A DNA stretch of 64,000 nucleotides from Megamerina dolium (Eukaryota; Arthropoda; Insecta; Diptera; Megamerinidae): positions 24,461,937-24,525,936 of the forward strand of contig OY978530.1 in the NCBI GenBank assembly GCA_963854835.1. Direction: 5' to 3'. This document shows, in pieces, positions 43,257-55,297 of this stretch. How positions within the stretch are numbered: position 1 is the first letter of the stretch; each line of letters opens with the position of its first letter. The translations under genes and the position numbers were made by a program. The notes below the pieces were generated by a model that had not been told where the DNA came from, ran no database searches, and was given only the letters and a program-made list of their open reading frames with translations.

Positions 43257-43629
43257 GTTTTTTTTTGTGTTCCAGCGTTGATGCTGCACTTTATCCATAG
43301 TTTAGTACTTTCCAATTTCGACTTCAGCCATCACTTTAGTGTACCTATATTTCTTGAGGGACCCTGTATTTTAGTATTTTAATGTATTTTTTTGTAGTAT
43401 TATGTATTTTGCTTGGTCTGAAAATTTAATTCTCTTGTATCTTTGTTTTGTACATTTCGTTCTCATGCTTTAATGCATACTCGATATTATGTTATTGTAG
43501 GGTGTTTGTTGTAGAGGTATGGACCATCGAATTTAATATTAATCTAAGTTGTGGGTGGAAAGGTTTTATTAAGTTATTGTGTGAAGTTTTACTAATAGTT
43601 CTTACTTCACACTATTATATTTTATATCC
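43257..43629. other. End of unit 1, no gene recognised
   Basis: Matches 63,000-63,400 at the end of unit 2, apart from a short difference (tgcttgtacgataataatggag present only near 63,114). Confidence 0.6.
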
Positions 43630-43865
43630 TTTACGATATTTGACATAATGGTCGGGCAGATGGGGGAATTAGCATTATTGCTATTAACTTTATTCAGCAC
43701 AATCCTGTACGCGCTCCCCCAGGGATTGTTTTGCACTTCATCAATTAAGTTAAGAAAAGCCTGCTTTTTGCTCTTGGATATCGCTTTCCGTAGCAGTTTC
43801 CTTGTCGCCTTGTACTGCGATTGCAAATTCCCATATTGTTCTGTACCTCTGCCACTCTGTTGCAT
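43602..43865 (-). other. Chimeric open frame across the duplication junction
   Basis: The minus-strand frame begins in R1-LINE ORF2 (QQSGRGTEQYGNLQSQYKAT) and ends in unrelated unit-end DNA (KDIKYNSVK) because the junction at 43,629/43,630 fuses them. It is a by-product of the duplication, not a gene. Confidence 0.8.
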
Positions 43866-45137
43866 TCTGCGGTGTCTATGACATTGTGAGCGTAGTCTAG
43901 TTATATCTTCGTTCCACTAGTATACTGGGGCCCTCCCGTTACTTTTCCCCTTTCGAGGCATTGCTGCGTCACATACTTTCTCAAGTAATCGCATTACATG
44001 CTCTGCTTGTTTTTCAGCATTGCCTTTGATTGTATACAGATCATTAAGGACGTATTAAAAAACGTCCATATCAAGTATTTTAACTTTCCAGCCTTTTGTT
44101 TCACGCAGCGCTGCACGTTCACGTCGTTCGCATGAACTTTACGGCACTTGCGTCCAAGTGTCCTATTTCTGGGTATTTCTCCACCACTGCAGCGCATATG
44201 TCTTCCGCCACAGTAATTTCATCTAAATCCCGACATTCAATAAGGATGTGTGGTCGCAGGGTTTTGATGCTAGCTAACTTTTGGAGAGCTTGTTCCATCG
44301 CTTTCTTATATTTTTCTGTTTTCTCACCTGGCTTGCCTTTTAACTCCAACAATATTTCACCTTTAGAGGTCTTTTTGATTTAATTAACCTCTTCGCCAAG
44401 CTGCTTAAAATCTGGATTGGTCTTCAGTTTTTTTAATATATCAGCGTATGATAAGTCCCCGGTTTTAGTTATGACTATAGCTTCGGGTCGAGCACGGATA
44501 CGCTTTGGAACTACTTTCCGTTTATTTTCTAAAGGAAGTCTTTTTTTTGGTGATGGCTTGCTTGTTCCCTTCTTTATAACGGGCTGCCAGTCCTCCTTAC
44601 TCTGTTGTTTTGGTTTCTGTGTCGTCTCCATGTCAAGTTCTTTCGCCCTCACTTCTCCTTTTCGCATCTCCTGCTTCTGAATAATGACTTTGTCATGCTG
44701 TCTTGTAGGCGATGTCTGTGAACCCTTTGCCTCCATAATGGTCGGGCCTTGCCGCTTATGTGAGTATCTTGCAGATGCCTCTTCGTGAAGGGCTGCAATA
44801 TTAGATACCAAATCTCGCATCGTCTGGTTAATGTGCCTTTGCGATCCAATCATGCTCTGGAGCTCAGAAATTTTGTGGCCCAGGATATCAAATGTATCAT
44901 TTTTCCGTATATCAGCAGAAGTTAGGTCTTCCTCACCTTCCTGCTGTTCGTTCTCCTCATTTATTACTTTTTGTTTCACCACATTATCTCCTCTACCTGT
45001 AGCTGCTATCGGTGAGTAAACTTCTACCGGCAACTCTGGCACAGATGGAGTGTTGCACTCATCTGGGTTATTTACCCGAACAGCCGGCGACTTTTCAGCC
45101 TCAAGCCGACTTGTTTGTTCTTTACTCGGCCGTTAAT
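43630..45137 (-). pseudogene. R1-clade LINE, partial copy in unit 2
   Basis: Contains the N-terminal end of the reverse transcriptase region (43,865-43,630) joined, after loss of the endonuclease and knuckle regions near 44,102, to ORF1 (45,136-44,125). ORF1 has the same TAA (44,380-44,382) as unit 1. A short block cacgcagcgctgcacgtt at 44,102-44,119 marks the deletion point. Confidence 0.88.
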
Positions 45138-45166
45138 AATAGATATTATACGATTTCATCAGATTT

Positions 45167-45460
45167 TGAAATTATTTGTTGAAAAATTATTTACCATCAT
45201 CAGTTTGAAGATTTTTCGGAATTCGTCCGTTGTCATATATTGATTTCATCACCATAGCAACATGATGAGCATTTTTCATTTTGAAATGTGTCTATAACTG
45301 TGAGTAAGAAGCGAAAACCTTTGTTGTATATGGAGTAAGTACCCATTTCAACAAGATCAGCTTACCAAAGATCATCAATAACTTTTGCTATAATTTTTCT
45401 ACTTCGAAAATATCTTCGAGCTTGTTTATGTAACTCTGTAACAAGTTCTCTTTTACTCAT
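45167..45460 (-). pseudogene. Maverick/Polinton integrase fragment (unit 2)
   Basis: Same as 29,030-29,323, offset 16,137, with the same stop and frame change. Confidence 0.75.
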
Positions 45461-45840
45461 TTTTTAATTTTGTTTAATTTTCTTAGTTTTCGATATTATC
45501 CTTATTATTTCAAAGAAATGTGCTTGTTGGTATCGGTATTGTTCTTCTAATTTTCTTCATCGACTGACTCAGTTAAATTCTCGTCATCGATATTTAACCG
45601 TTAATCGATCGTTTCAACAAAAATGTTCCATATACATTTTTGTTTACACTTTATTTCTTTGTTAATGAATATTGAATTCTACTGTTTAACTTTTTTGTAA
45701 CTTCTTCATTACTAATTGACTTTTTGAATTTTATAACAAACTTCATTGCAAAGTTTTGTTATAATTTTAAAACTTCATAATTCATTTGCATGAGCTAGGT
45801 ACCATGCAATCTTCAATCAATCACAAGAAACCATGACGAT

Positions 45841-46077
45841 ATGGTTGAAGATGAGATGACTAGGCCATCATCAATGAATAGCAGGAAATCGCAAAAGGGA
45901 GTTGTCAAACGAGGCCGTTGTAATGACTGCTATCACTCTGGTGAAAATAAGGATAAGAGGACTACTCTGTTTTGCTGCATTTGTGATAAGACTAATGTAA
46001 AGATACGCATGCTGACAATATTTGCACATCATGCGTTCCAACGAAAAAAGGTGATCAGTGAACTTCAAATTAACTAA
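45841..46077 (+). pseudogene. Zinc-ribbon-like fragment (unit 2)
   Basis: Identical translation to 29,704-29,940. Confidence 0.4.
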
Positions 46078-46256
46078 TAGTAACTTATTTTCATTTTCTA
46101 TGTACTTATATGCTCGGATTTGTTTATCTAAATTCATATGCTTGAGATCCATTAAATAAAAAAAACACGAGTTAATTCTTTTTTGTTTGTTGTTAGATAA
46201 AATAAATAACAAGAAATAATTCGGCTTGAAATGTACATATGGAATAAAAATGTTCC

Positions 46257-46617
46257 AAAGAGTGGAATTCCTAACATTTTTTAAGGAGCAATCTATGGTT
46301 AAGTGATCATAAACATGCTTTATATGCTCCTGAATATTTTCATCAACATATTTCTCAATAGTTTTAAAGTGTTCATCGATTTTATCCAAGTCTTCTTCAA
46401 TATATTTGAAACGGTCGTTCAGCGATGATATCAAAGATCTTTTTACATAATAGCTTTTTTTGAAACATCGTTATCATCAATGGGTTCTCCTACATTTCTA
46501 ATACCTTTATATTTATTGTTTATATTTTTATCAGCACCGAGCATAAAACTGTTATCAGCTGTAGCTTCTATTCTGTTCTATTTGAGTTATTTGAATAGCG
46601 TCCAAATTGATCACCAG
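46257..46617 (-). pseudogene. Coiled-coil protein fragment in the Polinton block (unit 2)
   Basis: Same coiled-coil frame as 30,150-30,476, but here it reads on to 45,871 because a short segment near 46,266 differs (ggaattcctaac instead of gctccttaaac), removing a stop. The extension (FIPYVHFKPNYFLLFILSNN) is on AT-rich DNA and probably not meaningful. Confidence 0.4.
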
Positions 46618-46638
46618 TCATTCTTTTAAATAATATAT

Positions 46639-46642
<4 letters not shown>

Positions 46643-46697
<55 letters not shown>
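46643..46697. repeat. (TA)n microsatellite (unit 2)
   Basis: Shorter allele of the array at 30,497-30,588. Confidence 0.95.
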
Positions 46698-46701
<4 letters not shown>

Positions 46702-47329
46702 TTATTTATATACCATATATTATATACTTTGATATTATATGTATTTATACATTCTAGGTCCTTTGAATTGAATCAAAATTTCATTTGTGAGCGTTCGTTG
46801 TGTTCAAGATAAATTTTTTAATCTCTAATTCAGACTCAACATATCTTGTTATATATTTAAGGAATAATAAGTCAAACGCTAATTCTTATTTGATCATTTT
46901 TTAACTCCAAGGTTGATATAGCAAAATTCCAGCTTCCTTATGAGGGCCGTACAACTTACCCAATTTTTTATCTTTATTTAAAATTGTTAGTTCTGCTATG
47001 TAGACTGATCGCAGTGTACAGTATCATACTGTGGAAGTTGTTGGTTTTCCTTTTATTATTAGTATCGTAGACTCCATTTTTTCAAATTTCTGTACAACTT
47101 CATCCTTAATAACGTTCTCTATTTTATTTTTCATCCTTCATATAACTTCATTTCTTTAGGTACTCGAAACTACTTGTTTTAATGGCTTTGTTATAAGTGA
47201 AAAAATTTTCTCCAGATTACCCTGAGCATTTAGTTCTCCTAATTTTAACGAAGTGAATTATCGTTTGAGATAAATATTAATTTCTCTTTACTTGTATAAT
47301 ATTTCTCTTTACTTGTTCATTCATATTAT

Positions 47330-47487
47330 ATGATCAGACTAGACCAGGTCTGGTAGTATCACATCAAATCAGGTCTGGTATCATCAGATCAGATCAGATC
47401 AGGTATGGTAGTATTAGATCAGATCAGCTTATGTTTGGTAGTATCGAATCAGTTCAGATCAATTTAATCTGATATAATGTACTAAAG
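47330..47487. repeat. gatcag / ggtctggtagtatca tandem repeat (unit 2)
   Basis: Same array as 31,215-31,375. Confidence 0.75.
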
Positions 47488-47510
47488 TTGATTTTCAAAT
47501 AGTTAATCCT

Positions 47511-48182
47511 TTATAGATGAATAAAATCGTTAATTCCTTTTCGATATCCGCCACCATTAATAAAATCATCTTTGCTTATCACAAGAAATCCATATTTATA
47601 TTTCCAACATTCTCTACACATTTCTATAAACTTATAAAAACTCATATATGCATTGTATATATTCTTCATATTAATTCCATATTTTTTAAACATAATAATC
47701 ATGTTTGCATTATGACGTATTAAATGTTTAAATATTCTTCTATATGTTTGACATAAATAAAATCTATCTATGTTTCAATGACGACGTATACAGAAATATT
47801 ATCTTATATTATTTTGTTTCTCACAAACGACATCATCAAATATTATTATTGAATTACTTTTTGCTTGCTTGGGTGGTAACACATTATCATTTTCAGAGAA
47901 TGTATAAAAGCCGTCCCTTTGATGGGTTTAATTAATTTTCTCAAATATTGGTATTTTGGTTGGTATAATGACATTGAACATAAATATATGTTTTTGAATC
48001 TTAATGCACTTGCACTTTCTACTGTATTAAACTCAGCATGACGTTGGTCTTTAGACAATTTGATGACCCAACTATTAATGCTCCTGTTGTATTTGGTAGC
48101 AATGAACTACATCTAATTTGACTTCCAGAATTTCTTGTTACTTTAAAGTCAACAAGTTAGTTTTCACAAGAATATTTTTTTT
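47511..48182 (-). pseudogene. Maverick/Polinton packaging ATPase (unit 2)
   Basis: Same as 31,399-32,070 (offset 16,112), with the same altered P-loop and the same stops. Confidence 0.8.
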
Positions 48183-48375
48183 GTTGCTTTATAAATCGCA
48201 TCTTCACAACAACCACTATAACTCTTATGACAACACTTGTTTTATAGCATTTTAATATGTAAACTGTAAATATAAATTTATATTTTTCAGTCAATCAATA
48301 AACGTCATCATTTTTATATACATATATGATTACAAAATATATGAATACAAAAATATGATTACAAAATATTCGAAT

Positions 48376-48742
48376 GTGGTTGCCGTAGCTCAGTGGTTAG
48401 TGTGTTGGCTTTCTGATCTGTAGGTCGTGGTTCAATCCCCGGCTGATGTATAATAAATTTAATATCGAAATAATTTTTCTTTCGAACGGTAACCACCTGT
48501 CAGCAAGCAATTGGCAATTCTTCCCACAGTAACAACTTGCCACGAAAAAGCTTCTAAAAGAACCCTGTGACAAAGCTCAGGAAAAGTGATGTCACAAAGG
48601 TTCTGCCGTTCGGAACCGACTAAAATAAGTAGGTCCCTTCTAATACTATCCAAAATTTAACACGCACAACAGTAATGGAAGAGAAGCTGGGCCAATGAGC
48701 CCTTCGGGGCTTTAAGTGCCACATATTTATTTATTTTTTTTT
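48376..48742 (+). mobile_element. tRNA-derived SINE (unit 2, shared copy)
   Basis: Same insertion as 32,264-32,630, with A and B boxes and flanks identical. Confidence 0.88.
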
Positions 48743-48824
48743 AATAATCGAAACGAATTAGTTATAAACAATCAGTTAGTTGAAGTGGATGACTAAATAA
48801 CGTTATAAACTCTTTACTAATCGA

Positions 48825-49480
48825 GCTACATTTACCTGGATATCAATTTCGTGGTCCGGGAACCAAATTGAAAGAATGTCTAAAAAGTAGAGATCGAGGT
48901 AATAACTCAGTAGACACCGCTTGTAGAGAACACGAATTTGCATACTTACAGACTAAAGACTTATCCAAACGTCATATAGCAGATACTAGCCGAAAGAGCT
49001 TGGGAGAGAGTATCGCCTAAAGACAGTAATTTGGAAGAGCGCGCAAACTCTTGATTAGTAACAAACACGATGAAATCTAAAACAAAACATGCAATGGGGT
49101 GCGTTTTAGCTGAGAAGAAGAAGAAAAAAGTCCAGCAAATTACAAAAAGGTATTCACTTCGGTAATGAAAAAAACTGCAAAAATTAAAATAGAAACTGAA
49201 ACCAACTGATGCTATTCCTCGGATTGTACCTGTTCCAAAAGTAGGAGGGTTTTTACCAATTATTCCAATACTTACTGCTCTCGGTACAATAGGTGGACTT
49301 GCAACAGGAAGTTCAGCAATTGCAAAAACAGTAAATGAATTTAGAAAATCTAAGGAACAACTGCAAAAATTAAAACGTCATAACAACATCAGGAAGATAG
49401 CAATGGGAAAAGGATTTTATGTTAAACCGTACAAAAAAGGATTGGGATTTTCATTTAAACCATATCCAAAAAACTCCTAG
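48825..49480 (+). pseudogene. Polinton-type PLA2-like and PX-like protein (unit 2)
   Basis: Same PLA2-like part as unit 1. About 75 bp are missing at 49,196, removing the lysine-rich lead of the PX-like part. A G-to-A change near 49,392 alters one residue before the conserved tail. Stop TAG 49,478-49,480. Confidence 0.7.
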
Positions 49481-49570
49481 GCAAGCTACCTAAAAGAGCC
49501 CTTACTGATATCGATTTATGAAAATTAACAGTATACATACCGCGTTTTAGAGGAATTTTTATGCGTTATA

Positions 49571-50090
49571 CCAGGTGTACAAGCTTAAACCCGCTGTTTT
49601 TGGTAAAAAAAACCATGGTTCGTAAACGTATGGAAATGGCTTATTGAGTAACACCTAACTGTTCGGCAAGCATTTTTTGCTATTGGGTGTCGTCCTCATT
49701 AAAAGAGCCTGCAAATCATGGTCCTCAACTTTTCTGGGTCTATTTTCACGCTTCTTGCCACTCAAGTCAAAATGGCGGTTTTTGAACCGACGAAACCAGC
49801 GCACTGTCAACATAGGCCTCCACAAGCATTCGATACGATTCAGCAGCAGATTTGTTCAAATTGAAGCAAAAACATAGAGCTTCCCGCGAATGCTCTTTTT
49901 CTGGCAGGAAACTAGACATGATTATACGAGGAAAAATGTATGTTGTTGTATGAAATCACAGATGATGTTTACTAATTGTTGTAAACAAGTGTCGAACTTA
50001 CAAAAAAAAGGGATGCACAGTCGATAATAGCTCAATATGATCACTAACGCCATCTACGAGCAAACAGCGGATTTAAGCTTGTACACCTGG
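49571..50090 (-). mobile_element. mariner-derived short element with both ends intact (unit 2)
   Basis: 520 bp between TA (49,569-49,570) and TA (50,091-50,092). Left end ccaggtgtacaagcttaaac; right end gtttaagcttgtacacctgg in inverted form with one mismatch. It carries the 16 bp (gggtgtcgtcctcatt) missing from unit 1, which encodes part of the transposase DNA-binding region. Confidence 0.88.
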
Positions 50091-50373
50091 TACTTTATCA
50101 GAACATGTTCACCAAATTGAAAGTGGTATTGTAAACCTTGATTTTAATAGCATACTATAAAAACAAAACTTTAATACCTTTGGGAATTTACCACCAACGA
50201 AGGACATCCTCAACTATCTAGTAAGTAATAATCTTAGATATAACTACAACCAACTACAATATTATACCTCATATAATTGTGGACACTTGTGTTTGAAATT
50301 TCTTTATAATTTTATTTAACGAATTTCTTTATAATTTTTTAAAATAAAATTCTTACAATTAAAACAAAAAACA

Positions 50374-50553
50374 TTATACATTTATTTTCTTCACTTTATG
50401 TTTATCATCTCTTAATCTTTTATATGAAATATTGCTAGTTGAATGTTTATTACTTGTGTCATCCGTTCTGAAAATATTCCTAATGGTTTTGTACTCCTTC
50501 TCTCTTCTATAATTTTTGCCAAATTTCTCATCTAACAGCGGTGTTGAATTCAT
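50374..50553 (-). CDS. Small open frame of 59 codons, function unknown (unit 2)
   Basis: Identical to 34,308-34,487; basic product, no family recognised. Confidence 0.25.
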   Translation of the reverse strand: MNSTPLLDEKFGKNYRREKEYKTIRNIFRTDDTSNKHSTSNISYKRLRDDKHKVKKINV

Positions 50554-50555
50554 AT

Positions 50556-51565
50556 TATTGAATTATCTGAATAAGACTTAAACTCTTCGTTTTAGATTGC
50601 ATACAAAAAAACTCTCAAATTATTTTGTTTATAAATTCAAACACAGCTGAAAAATACTTTGGTTTATACAATAAATTCAATCTCAGATCATAAAGCATTC
50701 ATGTATGATCATGAATGAAAATTAATCATTAACCATAGAAAAAAACAATATATTTATGATTACTATTCAAAAATTTGACAACAACAACTAAAGCCTTGAT
50801 ATGCTATAAGCTGAACCAACAACAAAAACTATGGTATTCTGTAAGCTATGATCACATTACTTAGTACATTCATATACACATATGAATATGCACACTAACT
50901 TATATCGGTCAAACAAAAACAATAACAACCTTTATACTACAAACTCTTATCACCCCAACCTACATACACCATAGAGCCACTTCCGCTTTCTCACGTCATT
51001 GTATGATGAAAATTATACTCTTAGAAATAAAAAACATTGCTTTTATGATTACTATTCAAAAAATTATTTTGGCTTTATTTACATATATAAAAAAAGAAAT
51101 ATTTCAACATTTAAGATATATTCATTCATTTCCATTACTGTATAATGAGACTTATCATCGTATCCCACTTCATATTTTTGTGTTGTCGTTTTGATCGATT
51201 TATCTGATGGTGATGGTAGTTATTTGTATAGATTTACTACTTATTACATCAAGCGATAACGCTAACAAAAAGTATATAAAGCTGTGCTTGATATTCAGTT
51301 TATGCATTTATGATATTTAAACCAAGATCGTTAAAACTCAACTCAAATTAAAGATTACTGACTCGACTCACCATTATTTATACCCTGGACATCAACCTCT
51401 CATCAACGCTCATCTCATCAATTGTTACCTGCGCACCAAACCACGATCCCAATTAAAGCTTCACAAAACCATAATTCCCAAGCTCTCGTCCAAGACACAC
51501 ACCCCTTACCTAATACCATACCCAAGACACACACCGATTACGTCATTGTAATGACGTCTCTGAAC
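50556..51565. other. AT-rich stretch, no gene recognised (unit 2)
   Basis: Equivalent of 34,490-35,495. Confidence 0.4.
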
Positions 51566-51970
51566 CTCCAAACCTCAGCGCCAGAAACCCCATTTCCTAA
51601 ATACTACGTAATCCAGAAAATTATAACTACAATTCCTTCCTCATCAGAGGAATACTAATAGACAAATACGCTAAACTAATTCTTATCTGGATCCCCGGAT
51701 ATGTTAACATTAACGGGAACAAACTGGCCCTTCAGGGCCAGTCATAACTACCGCATAAAAAGCTTTAATAACAAACAATTTCCTCAAAACTAAATACACA
51801 AAAAACCAACTTGGCAGAAATGCTCAACATGGTGCAAACAAATCAACACCTAGAAAGCAAATCTCGCCGACTAGGCAAAATTAAACTTTTATGACATACC
51901 CCTTTTTAGATTAGACGTAGTGAAATACAAAAGAATTCGCCTAGGACACGCTTGGTTTTTATAGATGATA
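51566..51970 (+). pseudogene. LINE RNase H C-terminal fragment (unit 2)
   Basis: Equivalent of 35,500-35,905, with a small difference (cataaaaagc instead of catacgtaagc at about 51,755). The internal 5,420-bp duplication starts inside this fragment, at 51,802. Confidence 0.65.
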
Positions 51971-52058
51971 TAGGTGCAGATAAATAAATTGTTAGTTCAT
52001 CAGACTTATTAATATTAACTCTTTTCTTTTTTTGTCCCATTACTAACATATATGCTTA

Positions 52059-52906
52059 TGGTGTTGCCAAAAGTCGTATTGCTGACTGTCTGACGGTGGT
52101 AGCGTTTCATACAAAAATTTGCCATAAATAGTAAAAATGGACCATTAATTTTCAAATTTGGTACACAAGTTACGTCGATAGACATTAGTAAATAGTTCTA
52201 AAATAAACTAAAATAGTTCTAAAATAAAATAAATACGCCGAAACTCCATATAACGGGAATTTTGAATAACATTTCAATTGCAATCTCTTTGAAATGAATA
52301 AAGCTAGAATGCTCTAACTCGATATATTAGAGCATATTTGAAGTAGAAATAGAGTTATAGAATAAAATTTTTAGTGGGTGACACCGCCCACATTTTATTA
52401 AGTATTTATATCTCAAAAGCCACTTAATTGAAATTAACCAAATTCGACAAGATCGGCTTAATACTACACCTCCATAAGCCCCCATCTATCACCTAAGGAA
52501 TAAGGTTTTCATATATGAGAAATTAAGAAAATGTAATCGAAAAATGTAAAACTTTGGTGTAAAAATATTGAAAGGTTATTTTAAATGAATTAGAATAAAA
52601 ATGCTATGCGGTTATATATAGATAATGAAATGTAGAATAAGATTAAACCGAAAACCCGGAAAAAATTAGAACTGGAATTATTACGTTTTATTATAGCACT
52701 CCTTAGAGTGCTAGACAAAAAAAGATTTTCTTTTCTAAAAAAAAAAATTTTATATCCACATTTAATATTTTACTAGACGTAAAAGACTTTTGAAATAAGG
52801 CTAAATAAAGGTCAATATGTATTTTGTTTTTATTGCTGTTACCGCCGATCTGTCATCCATTCACCATATAAGCAGCTAGGCAATTACCAACAGTCTGGCA
52901 ACACCA
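52059..52906. mobile_element. Non-coding element with tggtgttgcca inverted repeats (unit 2, copy a)
   Basis: Same as 35,994-36,841. Confidence 0.5.
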
Positions 52907-53072
52907 CGACTAAACCAAAAAAGAAACAAAATATAGGCATCAACGAGCGACAGCATCAGCGTAACGATCAATCGTGTAGGAATCGTTAAGTGGTCAGCAG
53001 GCAACCGTGCTGACCACTCAACCGTGTTATTCTCAATAAAATCTTATTTATATCAACAACAAATCAATTGAG

Positions 53073-53397
53073 GATCCAAGATCTGGTTTACTGGTGGGTC
53101 AAAATTAGAAAGGTGTCGAATAGAAGCAGGCGTAAATGACCCGAGATTAAAAACTCGAATCCAATGGGTATTTATCCAACAGTATTTCAAGCGGAAATAC
53201 ACGCCATTGAAATTCGTGTAGGGGAATTTCTTCGTAGAAAGATGACAAGAGCACACATTTACATACTTTCAGACAGTCAAGCGGCACTAACAGCCCTACA
53301 ATCAGTCACAATATCCTAAAAAATTGTAGGCGACTGTCAAAACCTTCATAACACACATCGTAACTCTACTACTGCGGTATTGTGGTGGGTTCCTGGT
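53073..53397 (+). pseudogene. LINE RNase H N-terminal fragment (unit 2, copy a)
   Basis: Same as 37,008-37,332. Confidence 0.7.
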
Positions 53398-55297
53398 GTT
53401 GTGTACTATTTTTCCACAACACTTACTAGGTACCTAGCTCACAAGATTAACACCTAGACCTAAGCTCTTAAATATCCCTCGAGTCTAACACACTCGTTGG
53501 CTGAAATAAAACAATTATATTTTATTAAGGATACTTGCGGTTTCTACTTTATTGCTGGTGTTGTTCACTTATACACTAATACTGGACCTCGTAAGGATCG
53601 CAGTATTTACACTTTTACTTAAACTTTACACTAATACTGGAGGGCCTCGTAAGGATCGCAGTATTTACACTTTTTCTTAAAGCTAACACTTCGGTGTAAG
53701 ACTCACAACTGAACAACCACTGCCTTCAGTAAGCTGGCAGCTTATATCCATTTTTCTAACACTAGCCACATATCAATCTATCCACATACCAACATATAAC
53801 ATACCATAATATATTCACACCACTTGTGTGTATGTATGTACTATATGTGTTTATGTACACGATCGATGCACTCTCCATGTGTGTATATTCTACATGAGAA
53901 AGCAACTTTTTGATATTCTCACATATGAGTAGACCGCGTGATTTTAGTTGTCATGTATGCTTACACAGGTATGCTTACGTAAGTGCAGAACTACGAATTG
54001 TGTAGGAAAGTGCTTTGTCTGCATTTTCACACCCAGCTGCAACTCAGTTTGCGCAATGTTCTGACATTTCACAATTATAAGTAATATTAGTATGAATTAT
54101 GTATATCACAACTTCGAGCAATGTTGGTATGTGTATTGACAAATATGTAGTTCCCAATTTCGGGAAATATGTCGCGAGGCAAAATATGCATATGTAAATA
54201 TTTCATATTTGTAACACGCGTATTCGTGTTACAAATTAATAATATTAAAATATAATAATTTTAAAAAAATATAAAAATCAACGTCGCGATCCGGGATCGA
54301 ACCCGTACACGTGGGCAAAGTCAGGTGGTGGGACGAACCCGCGAGACACTTGCGCCAAGACACATTACAACTTCGATGCAGATAAATGAGTTTGTATATT
54401 TGCTTGTGCTTAATTCAGTTGATATAAATTAATTGATATAAATGAATTTGAATTTACATGTAATGCATGTACGTATGTATGTAATATATGTTAATTGAAT
54501 AAAGTCAAAAGCACAAGCAAAAATAAAGGCAAACACATAGAGCAGATATGAGAATTCTCGTTTGGTTTAGCATACCAACGAAAATCGAGAAAAGCGACTT
54601 CCGTACATGATCGGACAAGCGACATATGTACATGTGCTTGACCAGTTGGGATCAATATCGAAGCGTCTTTCTCCTGTTGCCAAACATTTTGCAACAACGA
54701 CCCGTTGGGCTATTGTTACCAACGAGTGCTCTATTGAAGCAGAACCATATACGGTGCGCGACAATACGAGTTCTTGCCCTAAAGTGATCCCATATACGGG
54801 AGCTTCGGGTAGTCAACTGCGAGCCTTCTGCTCTGCCAAAGTAGTCACTTTGACCACTTCAAATCCAAGAGCAACCAGCTCAAGCGCTGGTTCCTCCTGC
54901 ATCCCCTCCTTGTCTCCCTATTACTTGCGTAGGATACGAATAGAGTAGGATAGTTTCATAAATTTGTAGCCTTAGTGGAATAATTCAATTGTAGCATATT
55001 TTTCATTAATTTGTTAATTCAATTTGCCAATTCTTCTGTACTTCTAAAGCCTCTTTTCTTTTTGTAAATACTTATTTCTTGTAAAGCCAAATAAACGAAA
55101 AGAATAATAAAAGTAGGAATTGTACCGCGAGAGGTATATCATCCGAGCCGAACACTCTAGTGTCGGTAATATTACTGTCAATTTGACAGTAAGTGTGTAA
55201 TTCGGTTTTCCTCCTACAACAAGAGTTTTCGCTGCCCTCTTGTTTACCCTGGCTGGCTGAGCGTTACCCCAGCTGGAAAACAAAGGCACGCGTTACA
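53397..55297. mobile_element. LTR-like block (unit 2, copy a)
   Basis: Same as 37,332-39,232, including the 55-bp tandem pair (53,570-53,680), the tRNA-like segment (54,286-54,362, minus strand) and the 113-codon frame (54,607-54,948). Confidence 0.35.
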
